Source: Xanthoparmelia taractica
Lineage: Eukaryota > Ascomycota > Lecanoromycetes > Lecanorales > Parmeliaceae
Reading direction: 5' to 3'
DNA length: 45,270 nucleotides
Assembly: GCA_033085395.1 (NCBI GenBank)
Contig: JANQBS010000291.1
Location: 1 to 45,270, forward strand
Under the pieces are notes generated by a model, which worked only from the letters and a program-made list of their open reading frames with translations, was not told the DNA's origin and ran no database searches. Position 1 is the first letter of the stretch; each line of letters begins with the position of its first letter. Shown here piece after piece: positions 1 through 10,591 of this stretch. The translations under genes and the position numbers were made by a program.

Positions 1-77
1 ATATCCCATACCTTTCGATATGATATTCGAAAAACTAGTCCCATACCATCAAATATACCACACCTTTCCGACCCGTA
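1..77. mobile_element. Right end of a 275 bp MITE (cut by window start)
   Basis: This stretch matches the last ~77 bases of the complete MITE copies ending at 30104 and 36289. It ends with the terminal inverted repeat ACCACACCTTTCCGACCCGTA at 57-77. The left end lies outside the window, so the target-site duplication cannot be confirmed here. Bases 78-85 would be the right-hand 8 bp duplication. The copy is only slightly diverged from the internal ones. Confidence 0.8.
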
Positions 78-820
78 ATCTTGTGTACCTCTTTTACGAT
101 CTAGTAACGGAGTATCGCTAGATCTAGCGAGAGCTGCATCGAGTAAACGCCTATCTCCGCTTTTAGTTATCTAGTATCTATAGTTCTATACGCTTCGAAA
201 ACGACATAACGTTATTACGTAATATATAAGATACTTAAACTTTTAAAATTTAAATATTTATTACTTACTTTTCTTTAGTTCTATTTATTAAAAAAATTAT
301 AAAATCGAAAAAAAAATTCGAGAACTTAAGTCTATAAGATATATAATTAATAGAAACGTTACGTAATATATATAGATTTATTAAATTATAGAGTCTATTA
401 TAACGATTCTATATAGACGTAATTATTAGTATACACGTGATTTTGAAGATTTTCTTTTAAAATCTAGCTATTTCGCGATTCTTTTACATTAATTTTTCTA
501 CGAGAAGAGAATAAATATTAAGTTAAAAAATTTAGTTGTTTTGTTAGGAATAGTAACGAAAAATAAGCTTAACGCGTCTTTAAAGTATAAGAAAATAATC
601 TTAGTATTCTTGACGTTATCTTTGAAGTTATTACTAAGATGGGTTTATTGCGGTTAATACTCTTTCGACGAGACTCTTTCTACTCGTTTAGAGTCTTATC
701 TAGAGAGGCGAAAACCTTACGTTTGAGAAAGAGAGGAAGACAGATAGAGGTAGAGGGCTTCGAAGGGAGCGACGATAAAATAGACGCGTTAGAATATATA
801 AGCCTGCTTTATTCGCCAGC
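78..820. other. AT-rich, RIP-like non-coding stretch
   Basis: Very AT-rich sequence with no credible gene. Open frames here are short and of biased composition. It looks like degraded repeat sequence, but I could not assign it to a family. Base composition rises sharply at about 810-840, marking the left edge of the gene island. Confidence 0.6.
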
Positions 821-971
821 GCTATCACTATCCTCCTGCTGACGTTTAGAAGCACCCAGCCGGTCACGGTGCCGAGATTCAAAAGTAGCCGCAAAGTCAG
901 CTCAAAGATGAAGAACCTAAGATGACAGATGGACTCCAACAGACGACCGAAGACCTGCTGATATATTAAGT

Positions 972-2776
972 CTAGAGAACCACTCCACTCGCTCGTACAA
1001 CTTCGTCACATTTGGCAAAGACGTCGAAACTAAAACGGCGCTATCAGTCTATCGATCAAGGCTTACCTCGCTTTCCGAAACCTTACCCGTAATCGTGCAA
1101 GGTTCTCTCTAATGGAGTCGTAGGCACAGCTGCGCCTACAAGTAAGTCCGCGGACCACAATATTCCAAATATGCATATAGGTCAAGAAAACTTACAGGAC
1201 CCTGGTGGCTCAGCGTAAGCCTTCAACTCCATCTCTACCTCTTTCTCTCTTCCTACTCGGACTTTCGATAGCGTCTGCACCCTAGCTATTCTTTTCGCTC
1301 TCGCTGTCTCAAACAGATCAAACCGTTTGCTGATTTTGTCCGCCCTATCGCCAATGTTCTTGAACAGGTAGCCTAGCGCGGCGGCATCTTCTACGGCTTG
1401 GTTCGAGCCTTGACCGCTGAAGGGCAGCATCTAGGAGAGGTGGTTTGATTAAAGATTGTTAATTATGTGAGTCAGGGATGATGAGTATTTACGATCAGGG
1501 CAGAAAGACTTACCGGATGGGCGGCATCGCCTATCAGTAGGATGCGGCCATTGTACCAATTGGTAATGGGATCGTGGACGTAAAGAGGCCAGCATTTGAC
1601 GTGAGATGATTTTCTGGAGATTATATTAGAAAGTCGAATTGGTGCATTGCACCCCAGTTCACTTCGCTGTCGACCTTTACAACTCCCCAGGATTCGTGGT
1701 CACGGCTGAGTTCCGAGGTTTCAACAGGTATGGATTCTGAGATTCGGGGAACGTACTCAATTGTCTGGATAACTCCGGGATCAAAATGACTAAACTCTTT
1801 CAACATCGCAAGCTTTTGATCTGATTGATCTTCAGTACGCTAAGAAATGAGTATCGAGTCGTTTAAGAAACAGCAGTCTAACCTCCTTCCTTGGCATCTG
1901 TGGAGAAATTCTGTCGGGTAGGATGAATACCAACAAGGTTTTGTACCTCACCGCTGAGAACCTTATAAGACTTGCGCGAAGAAGAGCATTGGAAAAAGAC
2001 ACTCACTCGCGGCAAGGATACCATATTATATGACGTTCATGGATCTTGTCTTCTAGATCTATCAAGATCGCAGCATCTTTCGGACCCTTACGTTCCAAGA
2101 CTGTCGCAAGATGCGGCTGGCCTAGAAGGGTCTCTGTGTCTACCAAGAATCGGAAAGCACTCATACCCGTCTCACGTGGTAGTGAGAGCGGTGCGGTATC
2201 TTTGGTGAGGACCTTCCTCCTTAAGACAGAGTGAAGTCCATCGGCGGCCACAACAAGATCCGCAAAGTATTTCGATCCATCCGAAAGTACTACTGCACCT
2301 CGTATATCTGAATCTACAACTTGAGCGTTGAGACGCAAAGTTGCTGGCTTCGAGTCCTGAATGTCCGTAGTAGTTGCCAAGTACAGCAACTCAGAATGCA
2401 AGTCGACCCGGTGGACGGTCCACGCGGCTGATCCAAACGTCTTTTCTGAGGCACTAAGATCTATACTGCCCACGCGTTCTAAATTACGGCCCGCAAGCGA
2501 ATTCCATGTCCCAATCTTGCAAGCACGAGCTCTTTCAAAGGAGAAGCCAAGGCTCACGAGCGCACGGGCACCATTGGGAGTGACAGAAAGCGCAGCGCCG
2601 ATTTCTGTGGCGAAAGCGGACTTCTCGAAGATCTGAAGCAGAGAAGCATTAGCTGAGATGTGAAACGCTCGCGTAACTTGGCATGCTACCTCAACATCCA
2701 ACCCTGCACGTCGCAAGGCTACAGCTGCACAGAGACCGGCAATGCCTGCCCCAACAACGATAATTTTCAACGTCAT
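972..2776 (-). CDS. FAD-dependent monooxygenase (salicylate hydroxylase-like), 8 exons, 429 aa
   Basis: Predicted class A flavoprotein monooxygenase that would use FAD and NAD(P)H to hydroxylate an aromatic polyketide intermediate. Proposed exons on the minus strand are 2776-2690, 2632-2007, 1953-1883, 1820-1757, 1613-1514, 1430-1196, 1135-1087 and 1029-972. They sum to 1290 nt, and every junction has GT..AG and keeps frame. Seen in the protein: GAGIAG (residues 9-14) for the FAD dinucleotide fold, an ADGLHSVLRR stretch near residue 160 (DG motif), and GDAAHP at 311-316 followed by LPFSGQGSNQAVED. The start is the ATG directly before the Rossmann strand; a longer upstream frame has no family support. 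The last 57 nt intron (1030-1086) avoids an early TAA and gives a family-like FDVFAKCDEVV tail. It is transcribed divergently from the Zn2Cys6 gene. Known relatives include hydroxylating and dearomatising enzymes of NR-PKS clusters; substrate unknown. Confidence 0.88.
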
Positions 2777-4155
2777 GAGGGGAAAGCTTGACGAATGCCG
2801 AAACCCTCGGATCAAGTCTTCAGCCTGATATTGGCTCTCGTTGTGCGAATCATCACCAACACCGAATTTCGCCCTCTTTATTGTCAGATAACCGCATGGA
2901 TGCACATGCAAACCCACGGAGCGGGGAATCTATACCCAGGATGGTTCAAGAGCAACCGGTTGCAACATTGAGCAATTGCCGTTGCAAGGTCGGAGATTTT
3001 TCGGAAGTCGCCGTTGGTGCATATGCATATGCTGATGCAGCCCGCATCATGCGAGTGGCCATTTACAATAATTAACCAATACAAGACGCCGACCTTCTTT
3101 ATCGATTCGATCAATTGGACCTTGCTACATTACAACGATGCTACAGTACTAGCCCATAATAAGCAAGACCCTCGGATTTTGCAGATCCTCCATCAAAAAC
3201 TCCCATCCAACCACGCGGGTAGCAATAAAGTCCGTGCACCCTAACCAAAACTCCACCATTTGTCTCCAATCTTGATTCAATATCCAGTCATTGGACCGTC
3301 ACCCTCTATAACAGCCCTGACTCGGTCAGACATACTATTCATACTAATAATAAGAGAATAAGAGATACTTTTGGTGTGGATTTGGATGTGGGTGGGTCTC
3401 CCGTTTGCAGATTAGGGTGTACGGACTTTTTTAGTACCCGCGTGCCAACTCATATCAGCAACATATGCGGGATATGAATCCCAAGGTCCGTTTCCAAGGA
3501 CGAGCGACGCTGCAGCTGCTACTCACTAGAAATTAGTCTACGAAGCACGACCGATCGTTCGGCGTTCCCATATTCGCAAGAGTAGCGAGGTGAAGGCTGG
3601 ACTCTCCGCGGTAAAGGCCTGCTTGTAGGGCGGCCTGCTCGTAAGGCTGCGCACATCGAGATACGACACTTTATGCTTCTTTCAAAACTCCATCATCTCA
3701 CCGCCAATTTCAAGACGCCAACAACCGTTAGTTCTTACAGCCGTCGAAGCCCGCTGTCGGTTTTCAAGGGCAAACTGAAATTTTCACTAGATCGTTAGTC
3801 AACATTTAGCACCAAAAATTGCTGGTGATACCCACTTCCGAGTCCACTTCCGATCAGCTATTAAAGGATGACGGGCAAGATAAAGTGATTGTATTGGTCC
3901 GTTTACTAGTGTGGACTCTCGGCGCTTAGAAAGGGACATATGTACTTCGTACGACATATCAACAAGGATGTTAGAGCTAACCAGTTGCGGGGGAACCTTG
4001 CGAGAACGAAGGATGAGCAGCACAAACGTCACTTGCCCCCCACCATCGCGCAGATAGGAAACAAAACTTCATATTTGAAATTGACATGTCTAGTCATCCC
4101 TCCTGATGTCCGGCCGCTGTGAGCCCTCTGCAAGGCTTCCATCTACGCTCATGTC
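2777..4155. promoter_or_regulatory. Divergent promoter region between monooxygenase and regulator
   Basis: About 1.4 kb with no convincing gene lies between the two divergent start codons. It holds a TCG-N5-CGA palindrome at 3656-3666, a CCGCGG palindrome near 3606-3611, and CCGA/TCGG half-site pairs near 3550. These are the kinds of CGG/TCG repeats recognised by fungal binuclear zinc proteins. Whether any is bound is inference. Confidence 0.5.
3656..3666. promoter_or_regulatory. TCG-N5-CGA palindrome, candidate AflR-like binding site
   Basis: The sequence reads TCG AGATA CGA, an exact match to the TCG-N5-CGA consensus established for AflR-type regulators. It lies 490 bp upstream of the regulator start and 880 bp upstream of the monooxygenase start, so it could serve either or both. 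A single 6-base-defined site can occur by chance. Confidence 0.4.
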
Positions 4156-4207
4156 ATGGCTACCAATTCGAGGGTCCGATCAGCTTGCGATGCCTGTCAC
4201 AAAATGA
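4151..4207 (+). other. Overlapping upstream ORF across the regulator start
   Basis: An ATG five bases upstream of the main start opens an out-of-frame 18-codon reading frame that ends at a TGA at 4205-4207, inside the zinc-cluster coding region. Its start context (C at -3, T at +4) is weaker than the main start. It could reduce initiation on the main frame if the transcript begins upstream. Functional effect is inference. Confidence 0.3.
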
Positions 4208-5558
4208 AGGTTCGCTGCACAGGTGAAGTACCTTGTGAGACCTGTTTGAATTCAGGAAACCTATGCCTCTACAGTTTCTCCGGCCGGCTTGGCCGGCCCA
4301 AGGGAACTCGAGATAATAACAAAAGAAGAGCAAATGATGGAAAGACCTCCCAGCAAAGTCAAACGGATGACGAAAAAGATACAATGCCCAATTTTGGCGA
4401 AAGACTGGTATCTCCTCGATCAGCCCGATCAGGGCACCGACAAGCCCCCAATCAAGTGCGACGGACCTCACAACCGCAGGTGTTCTCGATGCCGGAGGAT
4501 GTAGCCACAGGTGTACCAGCTATCGACTCTTCTGACTATGGTGAGATGTTTGAGATTGATACGTTTCCTGCAAATTATGGAGAATCTCAGAGGCCGCAGG
4601 GGGAAGCAGGGCAGAACTTGGATTTCTCTACTCTATTCTTCACGGACGGACGTGATGAAGCTTTCTTAGAGCAGTCAACACGCGTGAGTGAGCCCTCGAA
4701 GCCGGACTCGTGTAATTTTTCTTGTTGGACCAGTCCAAAAGTGGCATCACAAGGGACTTTCTGGCTAAGTATATTATGCAGGATCAAACGGGGGGCGTAG
4801 AACATCACCGAGATGCAGTTATGCGCACACCTATTAGCACCTCTCCTCCGACTTCAATCAATGGGAAAATCAGAGATGACCAAGCTTCGGACTGCACTTG
4901 CCTTCAGCAGAATACCGAGTTACTTTGTTCTTTCAAGCTTGCAGAAGCTACGAGCAATCAGAACTCTCATAGAATTGACACTGTCTTGCAAGCCGCCCAA
5001 GAAGCCTCCAAGCCTTGGCAAAATCTCCTCGACTGTCGCAATTGTGGCTTCAACCAGGATCAAGAAGTCATTCAAATTGCGTTCATGACTATCCGGATAC
5101 TGCTTCTCCGATTTCAGGATCTGGTGCCCTTGTGCGATCCGTATGCATCTAGCAGAGAAGGGCCTTCCGATAGGCCACAATGCCGGCAAGAGGTGGCACA
5201 GCGAGCTTGGCAGAAGTACGGAGCACGCCTCACTCTCGGAGCGTACGAAGTCAGTGAGAGTGAGAGTAGCATGATGGCGCAGGTCCTTCTGCTTGGTGCG
5301 ATCCGCAACATCAAATCGATGCTTCAGCCTTTCAGGGAGATGCTGGATAGGAAGCAGACGATGCACCGACCGAAACTCGATGGACCGGGCGGGAGCCGAG
5401 GCCAGCGACAGGCTAAAAATGCGTTTATAGGGCAAGGTCATCCCGCGAGTAACCTAGATCATATAAAGCACATGCTGCAGGGCCTTGGAAGCTTTCTCCA
5501 GACACTGGAAAGAACGATTGACCGCGACCATTTAGATAGGAATTTTTCGACGAGTTAA
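4156..5558 (+). CDS. Zn(II)2Cys6 transcription factor, AflR-like, 450 aa
   Basis: Likely pathway-specific nuclear activator of this cluster. Exons are 4156-4683 and 4734-5558. The 50 nt intron starts GTGAGT and ends CAG, and joining is phase 0. The N-terminus holds a complete binuclear zinc cluster at about residues 10-36 with spacing C-x2-C-x6-C-x5-C-x2-C-x6-C, followed by a basic linker GRPKGTRDNNKRR. The C-terminal half has a CTCLQQNTELL stretch and an LLDCRNCG pair of cysteines, matching the AflR-type C-terminal regulatory domain of sterigmatocystin/aflatoxin-like clusters. The start ATG (G at -3, G at +4) is preceded by an out-of-frame ATG at 4151. It is divergent from the monooxygenase and convergent with the methyltransferase. 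The DNA target is inferred, not shown. Confidence 0.88.
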
Positions 5559-6133
5559 AGGGTCGAGGAAGTCCATTTCCTAGAATCGAAGTAAAGTCTA
5601 GATATAACTAATTTGCCCTCTCTCTCTGTTGAAACATATCTGTGGTATGGTCCCAGTTCATATTGGTTGTAGATTACTCTTGACTGCCCAATCTTCACTC
5701 TAGGTACCCTAGGCAAGTGACGTCATTCTTGCTGCTCTTGAAGGTCAATCGATGAGGTGTTTCTCAAAACACGTGAGGAGTTCGTTGATAATCTCCTCCG
5801 GCTCCTAGTTGGAGTGCGCAGGCGGATTGGGCGCCATAGCGAAGATGGACGGCTAGGAGAGCCAATCGATCAAATCGATCACTATCTACAAATTATGCTC
5901 TTTTCGAGGGACATAGAGGGAAGAGAGGCGGTTTGTATATAAAAGTCCGTACAGAATGGTCGCCGTAGAATTCGCCGGAAACCGAGCCGCTAACCCAATT
6001 GGATAACTAAGTGTAGTAGCTTAGATGTCAAGGAGATTGAGTGAAAATTGCCGTTGATGGTATATGGCGAATTACATGGTAATTGTTCTTCTAATTTTTT
6101 TCCTAGTGATAGAATCGACCATGAGAACGCGAC
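5559..6133. other. Convergent intergenic region
   Basis: Shared 3' flank of the regulator (plus) and the methyltransferase (minus). A 61-codon frame at 5757-5942 shows no recognisable domain and is probably chance. I see no other feature. Confidence 0.5.
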
Positions 6134-7785
6134 TCACCAACCGCTCACCGCCGTTGCCGCAGCACCCACAGGCACGCCCAATTGCTCTTTACGTTCAGCA
6201 GAAGCCTCTATTTCAAATTTGAACTCAAGCAAAGACTGAAACGCGCCGTTGGTGCCCCCTGTCTTACCCACATACGTAAATCTAGGATCTGCTTGGTGAA
6301 ATAACCCGACAAAGTCGGCCGCTGTCCGCTCTTTTGCACCGTGGCTGGCCAACATGACCATATCTTCAATTCTATAAAAGATCCAAGCATTAGTAGTTCA
6401 TTAATATGTCAATAGGGATGCAGTGATCAAAGGACACTGGCCGGTGCAGGATGCTTACAGTATTAGCTGATCATCCAGTGTATTAGCTCTTCCGACAGCT
6501 TGCTCAGGCACTATGCCCTCGCTCACGAGAATCCTAGCACCCTGATCCAGCGCCGGGACTAAATTTTTGAGCATATTGATTACATCAGCATCGGGCCAGT
6601 CGTGAAATATGTGTCGGAAAATGTAGATGCCAGCGCGCACTGTCTGCTTCTCGAATAGGTTGTGCATCTGGAATTCAAATCTGTCTGCTGCAGGACCACC
6701 ATTCGCGAGACGTGCGACAGCAGCTCTTCCCTGTTCCAGCGCAACGGGGTCGATGTCCTGGATGATGAAGCGCATGGAAGCGGGACATGTTTGGCTGAGG
6801 GCGAGGACGGTGTGACCGGAGGAACCGCCAGCCTGTAAATCAGAGCAAAAACCGTCAGCGAGGCCTTTCAGACGCGGAATCAGTACCGCTCGCTTTAAAA
6901 ATTGGCCTTGCGGGTTGAAAAATGGAAATGGTAAGCGGAGTTAGCACTCGAACTCACATCTACCACGGTTTGGCTGCCCACACCTGCCCAATCATACGCC
7001 CCAAGCATATGCTCAATCGTCCACCGCGAGGTATTATGCCTCGCAACCATGTACTTATGGTATCTCGCCGCCAATGCCGGCTGCTTTGACAGATATTCAA
7101 ACACATTGTTCTCTTCGGGGTAGACGACATTAAATGCCGCCGCAGGGGGGCCATTGGCCACCTCCTTCGGCGTGAGTCCTTCTCCTGCTCCGTCCAACCC
7201 CTCAAGCTTCTTCGGCTGCTGCTCCCGCCGTCCCTGCTTCTGCTGCAACTCCAACGCATCCGCTATTCGCAGCAGTATCGAACTCATCTCCCTCGTACCA
7301 TGGCTAACGATATCCCTTAGATGCTCATTCTTCGCCAGAAGGGCCGAGCTCGCATTGTGCGTGAACACCCTTCCCGCCGGCGCTTCCTCGAAGATGCCTT
7401 TGGCAACCGCATACCGCATCGTCCGCACGACGACATCTTCTGGCAGATCCGCCGCGGAAGCAAGGTCTGTTGCCGAGATACCGGACGACAACGTGACCAG
7501 CTGCGGAAGGGAAAAGCGGACCAGCACCGCGAGATTAGCGGCGTCGGCACTGGACCATGTCAGGGAGAGGATGTGGTCCTCGGGGCTTTCGGCCAGGGAA
7601 GCCAGCTCCCGCGCCGCGCGCACGAGATCCTGGCGTGCGGAGCGGAGTTCTGCGTCCTCGCCCGCGTATCTAGAGGCGCCGCTTGCGTCAAAAGTGGGAT
7701 CTGGATGGGATTTTGCGGCGAGACATTTTGAGAGGCGGATGGAGCGGGCGGTGACGAGGCTGCTGAGAGATTCGATTGTTGTCAT
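6134..7785 (-). CDS. SAM-dependent O-methyltransferase, AflO/plant type, 479 aa, 3 exons
   Basis: Predicted to transfer a methyl group from S-adenosylmethionine to a phenolic hydroxyl of the polyketide. Exons on the minus strand are 7785-6958, 6832-6459 and 6371-6134 (1440 nt). Introns are 6833-6957 (GTGAGT..CAG) and 6372-6458 (GTAAGC..TAG). An N-terminal helical, winged-helix-like dimerisation region precedes the SAM site, GGSSG at residues 278-282. FRHIFHDWPD carries the catalytic base histidine at about residue 353, and ADPRF lies near the C-terminus. This order is that of the plant-type O-methyltransferase family (PF00891) common in fungal NR-PKS clusters. The tail runs about 25 residues past the usual end. 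A GTGAGT overlapping the stop codon means an alternative last intron is possible. Confidence 0.88.
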
Positions 7786-9722
7786 TTTTGGAGAGGATTT
7801 GGGGATAGGGTCTTGGTTTGGTATGTAGAGGTGATGGTATTGCTGGATGTAATGATTACCACAAAGCAGGGGGGAGTGTCGTCTTCAACGCATCTTCTCG
7901 GACTCCTCCGGCCAACTTGCACATAAGCCCAGCCTGATCGGACGGAATCAGCATTGCCCCTCTTTCCTCACATCTCTCCCGAATCTATCCCCACACCATC
8001 CGTTCGTTTGTCCCAATCAAACGTAGTCCCCACCCACGCCACTTTTCAGCCTCTTCCCCTTCCCCAAAACGCGCCGTTCACCATGCTGCATGATCCCGCC
8101 GCCAACAATGCCCCTGACATGCATTCGGAGTCTTATTGAGCCTTGCATTATCCATCTCGGCCGCGCTATTGTCCCGCTTCGGCACTTTTTACTTTCCTTC
8201 GAGCCGAGGTTGAGCCGCAAGATCTGCAGAGCCGGTCTCGTCTCGTCGCTTTTCCTTGGGATAGCTTATCAGGAATGAATCCCGCCGAGCGTTGTCACTC
8301 CCTTACTACGTCCGAGATTCGGGTTATTCTGTCTGTCCTGCCTGTTCAAACAACTCGGCTGAATGAGTGAGGATGTAATGTCTTTGCAGATATCTTCTGT
8401 CCCTAGCGCGGTAGAAATCTTTACATTAAAGGACGTCCTGAATGTACCGCCGAGGGTAGTAAATCTGTAAAAAGCGCCGAGGATGATCTACCTGAGCGGA
8501 AATCGGTTATCCCCAGCCCGGGCACCCTGCCAATTCCCGCGAGACTAAATGGGCTAGCTTAGCCCTACTCTAGCCCTAACTAAGACAACTTACTAGGTAC
8601 CTTCCTCACATCTCTTCGCCTTAATCTTCCCACCTCGACTATCTTGGGCCATTGGAGCATTTCTTTGCAGGCTCCTTAGGCAGTCTGAAATTATCCACCT
8701 TTATATATTACCCTGTATGTATCCAACTCCTCGTCCCCAGCATACATAAACGTGAAGGACTACCACTAGCTTCCGTGGTTTCGCTAGGGAGGAAATGCAA
8801 TTTCGAGATTTAGCGGGAACCATTTGCTGTTTTATAGTCCTTCTTCGAGGTGTAGGATGGTGGCTTTAGAGCATAAATGTCATTGAGGTCCGAATTTTAT
8901 TAAGGCTTCAGTTGCCTAATTCATTGCTTGTAGCGCCCTCCCATTTTCTCTTTCCCACCATGTGGGCTCGTTCTTGAAGGAGCCCATGACTCATGACACG
9001 AGCAGTACCGTACCTTGACTCCGGAGTATCTGTTTACTACTTTAATCTGTGTTGTTCGTTGGCTTTCATTTCTATATTAGTATCATCGGAATCCGTTAAT
9101 GCTTGTCTTTTAAAGTGCTCGACGCTCCGTAATTTGGAGCCCAAATGCGTCATATATCACCTGCTGGATTTGTGTGACGTTTGCTGGGGTCAAAGATTCT
9201 TGATAGTCCCATTTTGGGACCTCTGTAGGAAAGGGGTACCTTATAAAGGTGTAGTAGCATGAATTTTTTGGGACTGTATGTTGTGTTGCGGAACTTGTGA
9301 GTCAGCCGACATAGCTTTCCTTTGGTGGACAGAAAATCGAGAAAGATTACAGCACTTGGTGTGAGTTATAAGGCGAACGACCTGCTTTTCTTTATGCTGA
9401 AGTAATAAATGACAATACTTTATGGTCTCTGTAGTGACAAAAGAGGACTCCTCGTCTATTAGATTATCCGCTATTGCCCATAATTGGTAGGAGTCTCCAC
9501 CATAATGAAGCCTTTTTTTGAGTTGTTAGCTCGGACCAGGTCTAGAGAAATTTGGGATACGTACAGCAGCACGTTCCTCAGCCAGGGAAGGTATCAAGGG
9601 CCTTTCCAATTCAGCGTGTCTGTCAGTCATATAATAGGGCTGATTGCGGCGTATCTTCTCTTTAGATCCTTTGGTCTTAAGTAATTCGATTACCATGTCT
9701 CATGATTGCTCGGTTCAGGAGG
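7786..9722. other. Long intergenic region, no recognised gene
   Basis: About 1.9 kb upstream of the methyltransferase. It is GC-normal and not RIP-like. Frames at 8993-9262 (89 aa) and 9484-9684 (66 aa, hydrophobic C-terminus) show no recognisable domain, and I do not call them genes. A CGG-N6-CCG inverted pair lies at 7899-7910 and a CCG-N5-CGG pair at 8322-8332 in the methyltransferase promoter. Both are possible zinc-cluster protein sites. Confidence 0.4.
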
Positions 9723-10029
9723 TCACCCCGAAGCTCGTAGGTGAATTATCCGATCAACAAAAGCAGATTCATCTTCAAATAGTCGATTTTTGAAGTACAC
9801 GTCGAGATTTTTCCATAGGCAAGGCTCCATTTAACCAATCATTCAAGATATTGATCGGAACTCCATGTTTTTTGGCCAATTTTCGCTGTGAGATGGACTT
9901 GGGAAGCTAGGATTTCCACTTCTCATGTGCCTGGTCTAGGTGCTCTGCCGGTGAAGCTTCGGATATGATCGATGCTTCGGAAGGCGAAGAAGGAGTCCAG
10001 CCATCTGTAGGTTTAGTCTTACTTGTCAT
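9723..10029 (-). pseudogene. Broken Psq/CENP-B-type helix-turn-helix gene (pogo-like transposase N-terminus)
   Basis: Reading the minus strand from an ATG at 10029 gives an acidic, Ser-rich leader, an in-frame TAG after about 40 codons, then SQRKLAKKHGVPINILNDWL. That matches the Psq helix-turn-helix pattern (repetition helix, then GVP and a recognition helix) at the N-terminus of pogo/Fot1-like transposases and derived proteins. After RRVLQ the frame shifts, and the next frame reads FEDESAFVDRIIHLRASG before a stop at 9723, resembling the start of the following CENP-B-type segment. The DDE catalytic domain is absent. It is best read as a decayed fragment between two cluster genes. Confidence 0.5.
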
Positions 10030-10591
10030 AGTTCAATGAGAAGGTCATAAACTGGGTGTGTTATTGAAAAAGTGGCATGTAAGAAGAATTAGGCCGTCTG
10101 CCCGATAGAGGGACTTGATGCTTTGGGCATCGTTCTTTGATCGGTATTGAGGTGTAAGGGATGGCAACATTGGGAAGCTACAGGAGGCGAATTTGTATTT
10201 TAGGGAGATAGGAGGGGTTTGGGACAGTTTGAAAAATGCATTAGATCTCGGAGATCTCTGCAACTAGGATGTACTGTAGGGTCGTCTGGTTGTGGAAGTA
10301 TTTGGGGAGAGTGAAAGGGTGGATATATGGTCGACTTAGTGCCTCTGGGCTCAATCTTCTCAATGAAGATAAAGCAATATAGATAATCTAGAATTGAAGC
10401 TCGAAAACTAGAAGGTGCAGAACGCTAGTATAATCATTTGGCTCATAAGGTTGATGAAAGGACTAGTAGTCTAACGTATACATTCGTCTAGATCAGGTTA
10501 GGAAATAAAAAGTTTTAAGCAGGTGTCAAGGAAAAATGATCAGCGTTGCATAACTTCGTCTCTTGGTTTGCTTTCGTTCTCGTCGTCTCTC
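10030..10591. other. Intergenic sequence downstream of the PKS
   Basis: About 560 bp with no recognised gene. A 72-codon frame at 10045-10263 (minus) has no domain I can recognise. The region probably holds the PKS 3' untranslated sequence and terminator. Confidence 0.4.

Noticed and set aside
1083..2776. Shorter 7-exon monooxygenase ending at 1083
   Set aside because: It would end right after HDYG. The 8-exon model keeps frame, has good splice signals and gives the expected family length.
7154..7828. 224-codon plus-strand frame
   Set aside because: It is the opposite-strand shadow of the O-methyltransferase first exon.
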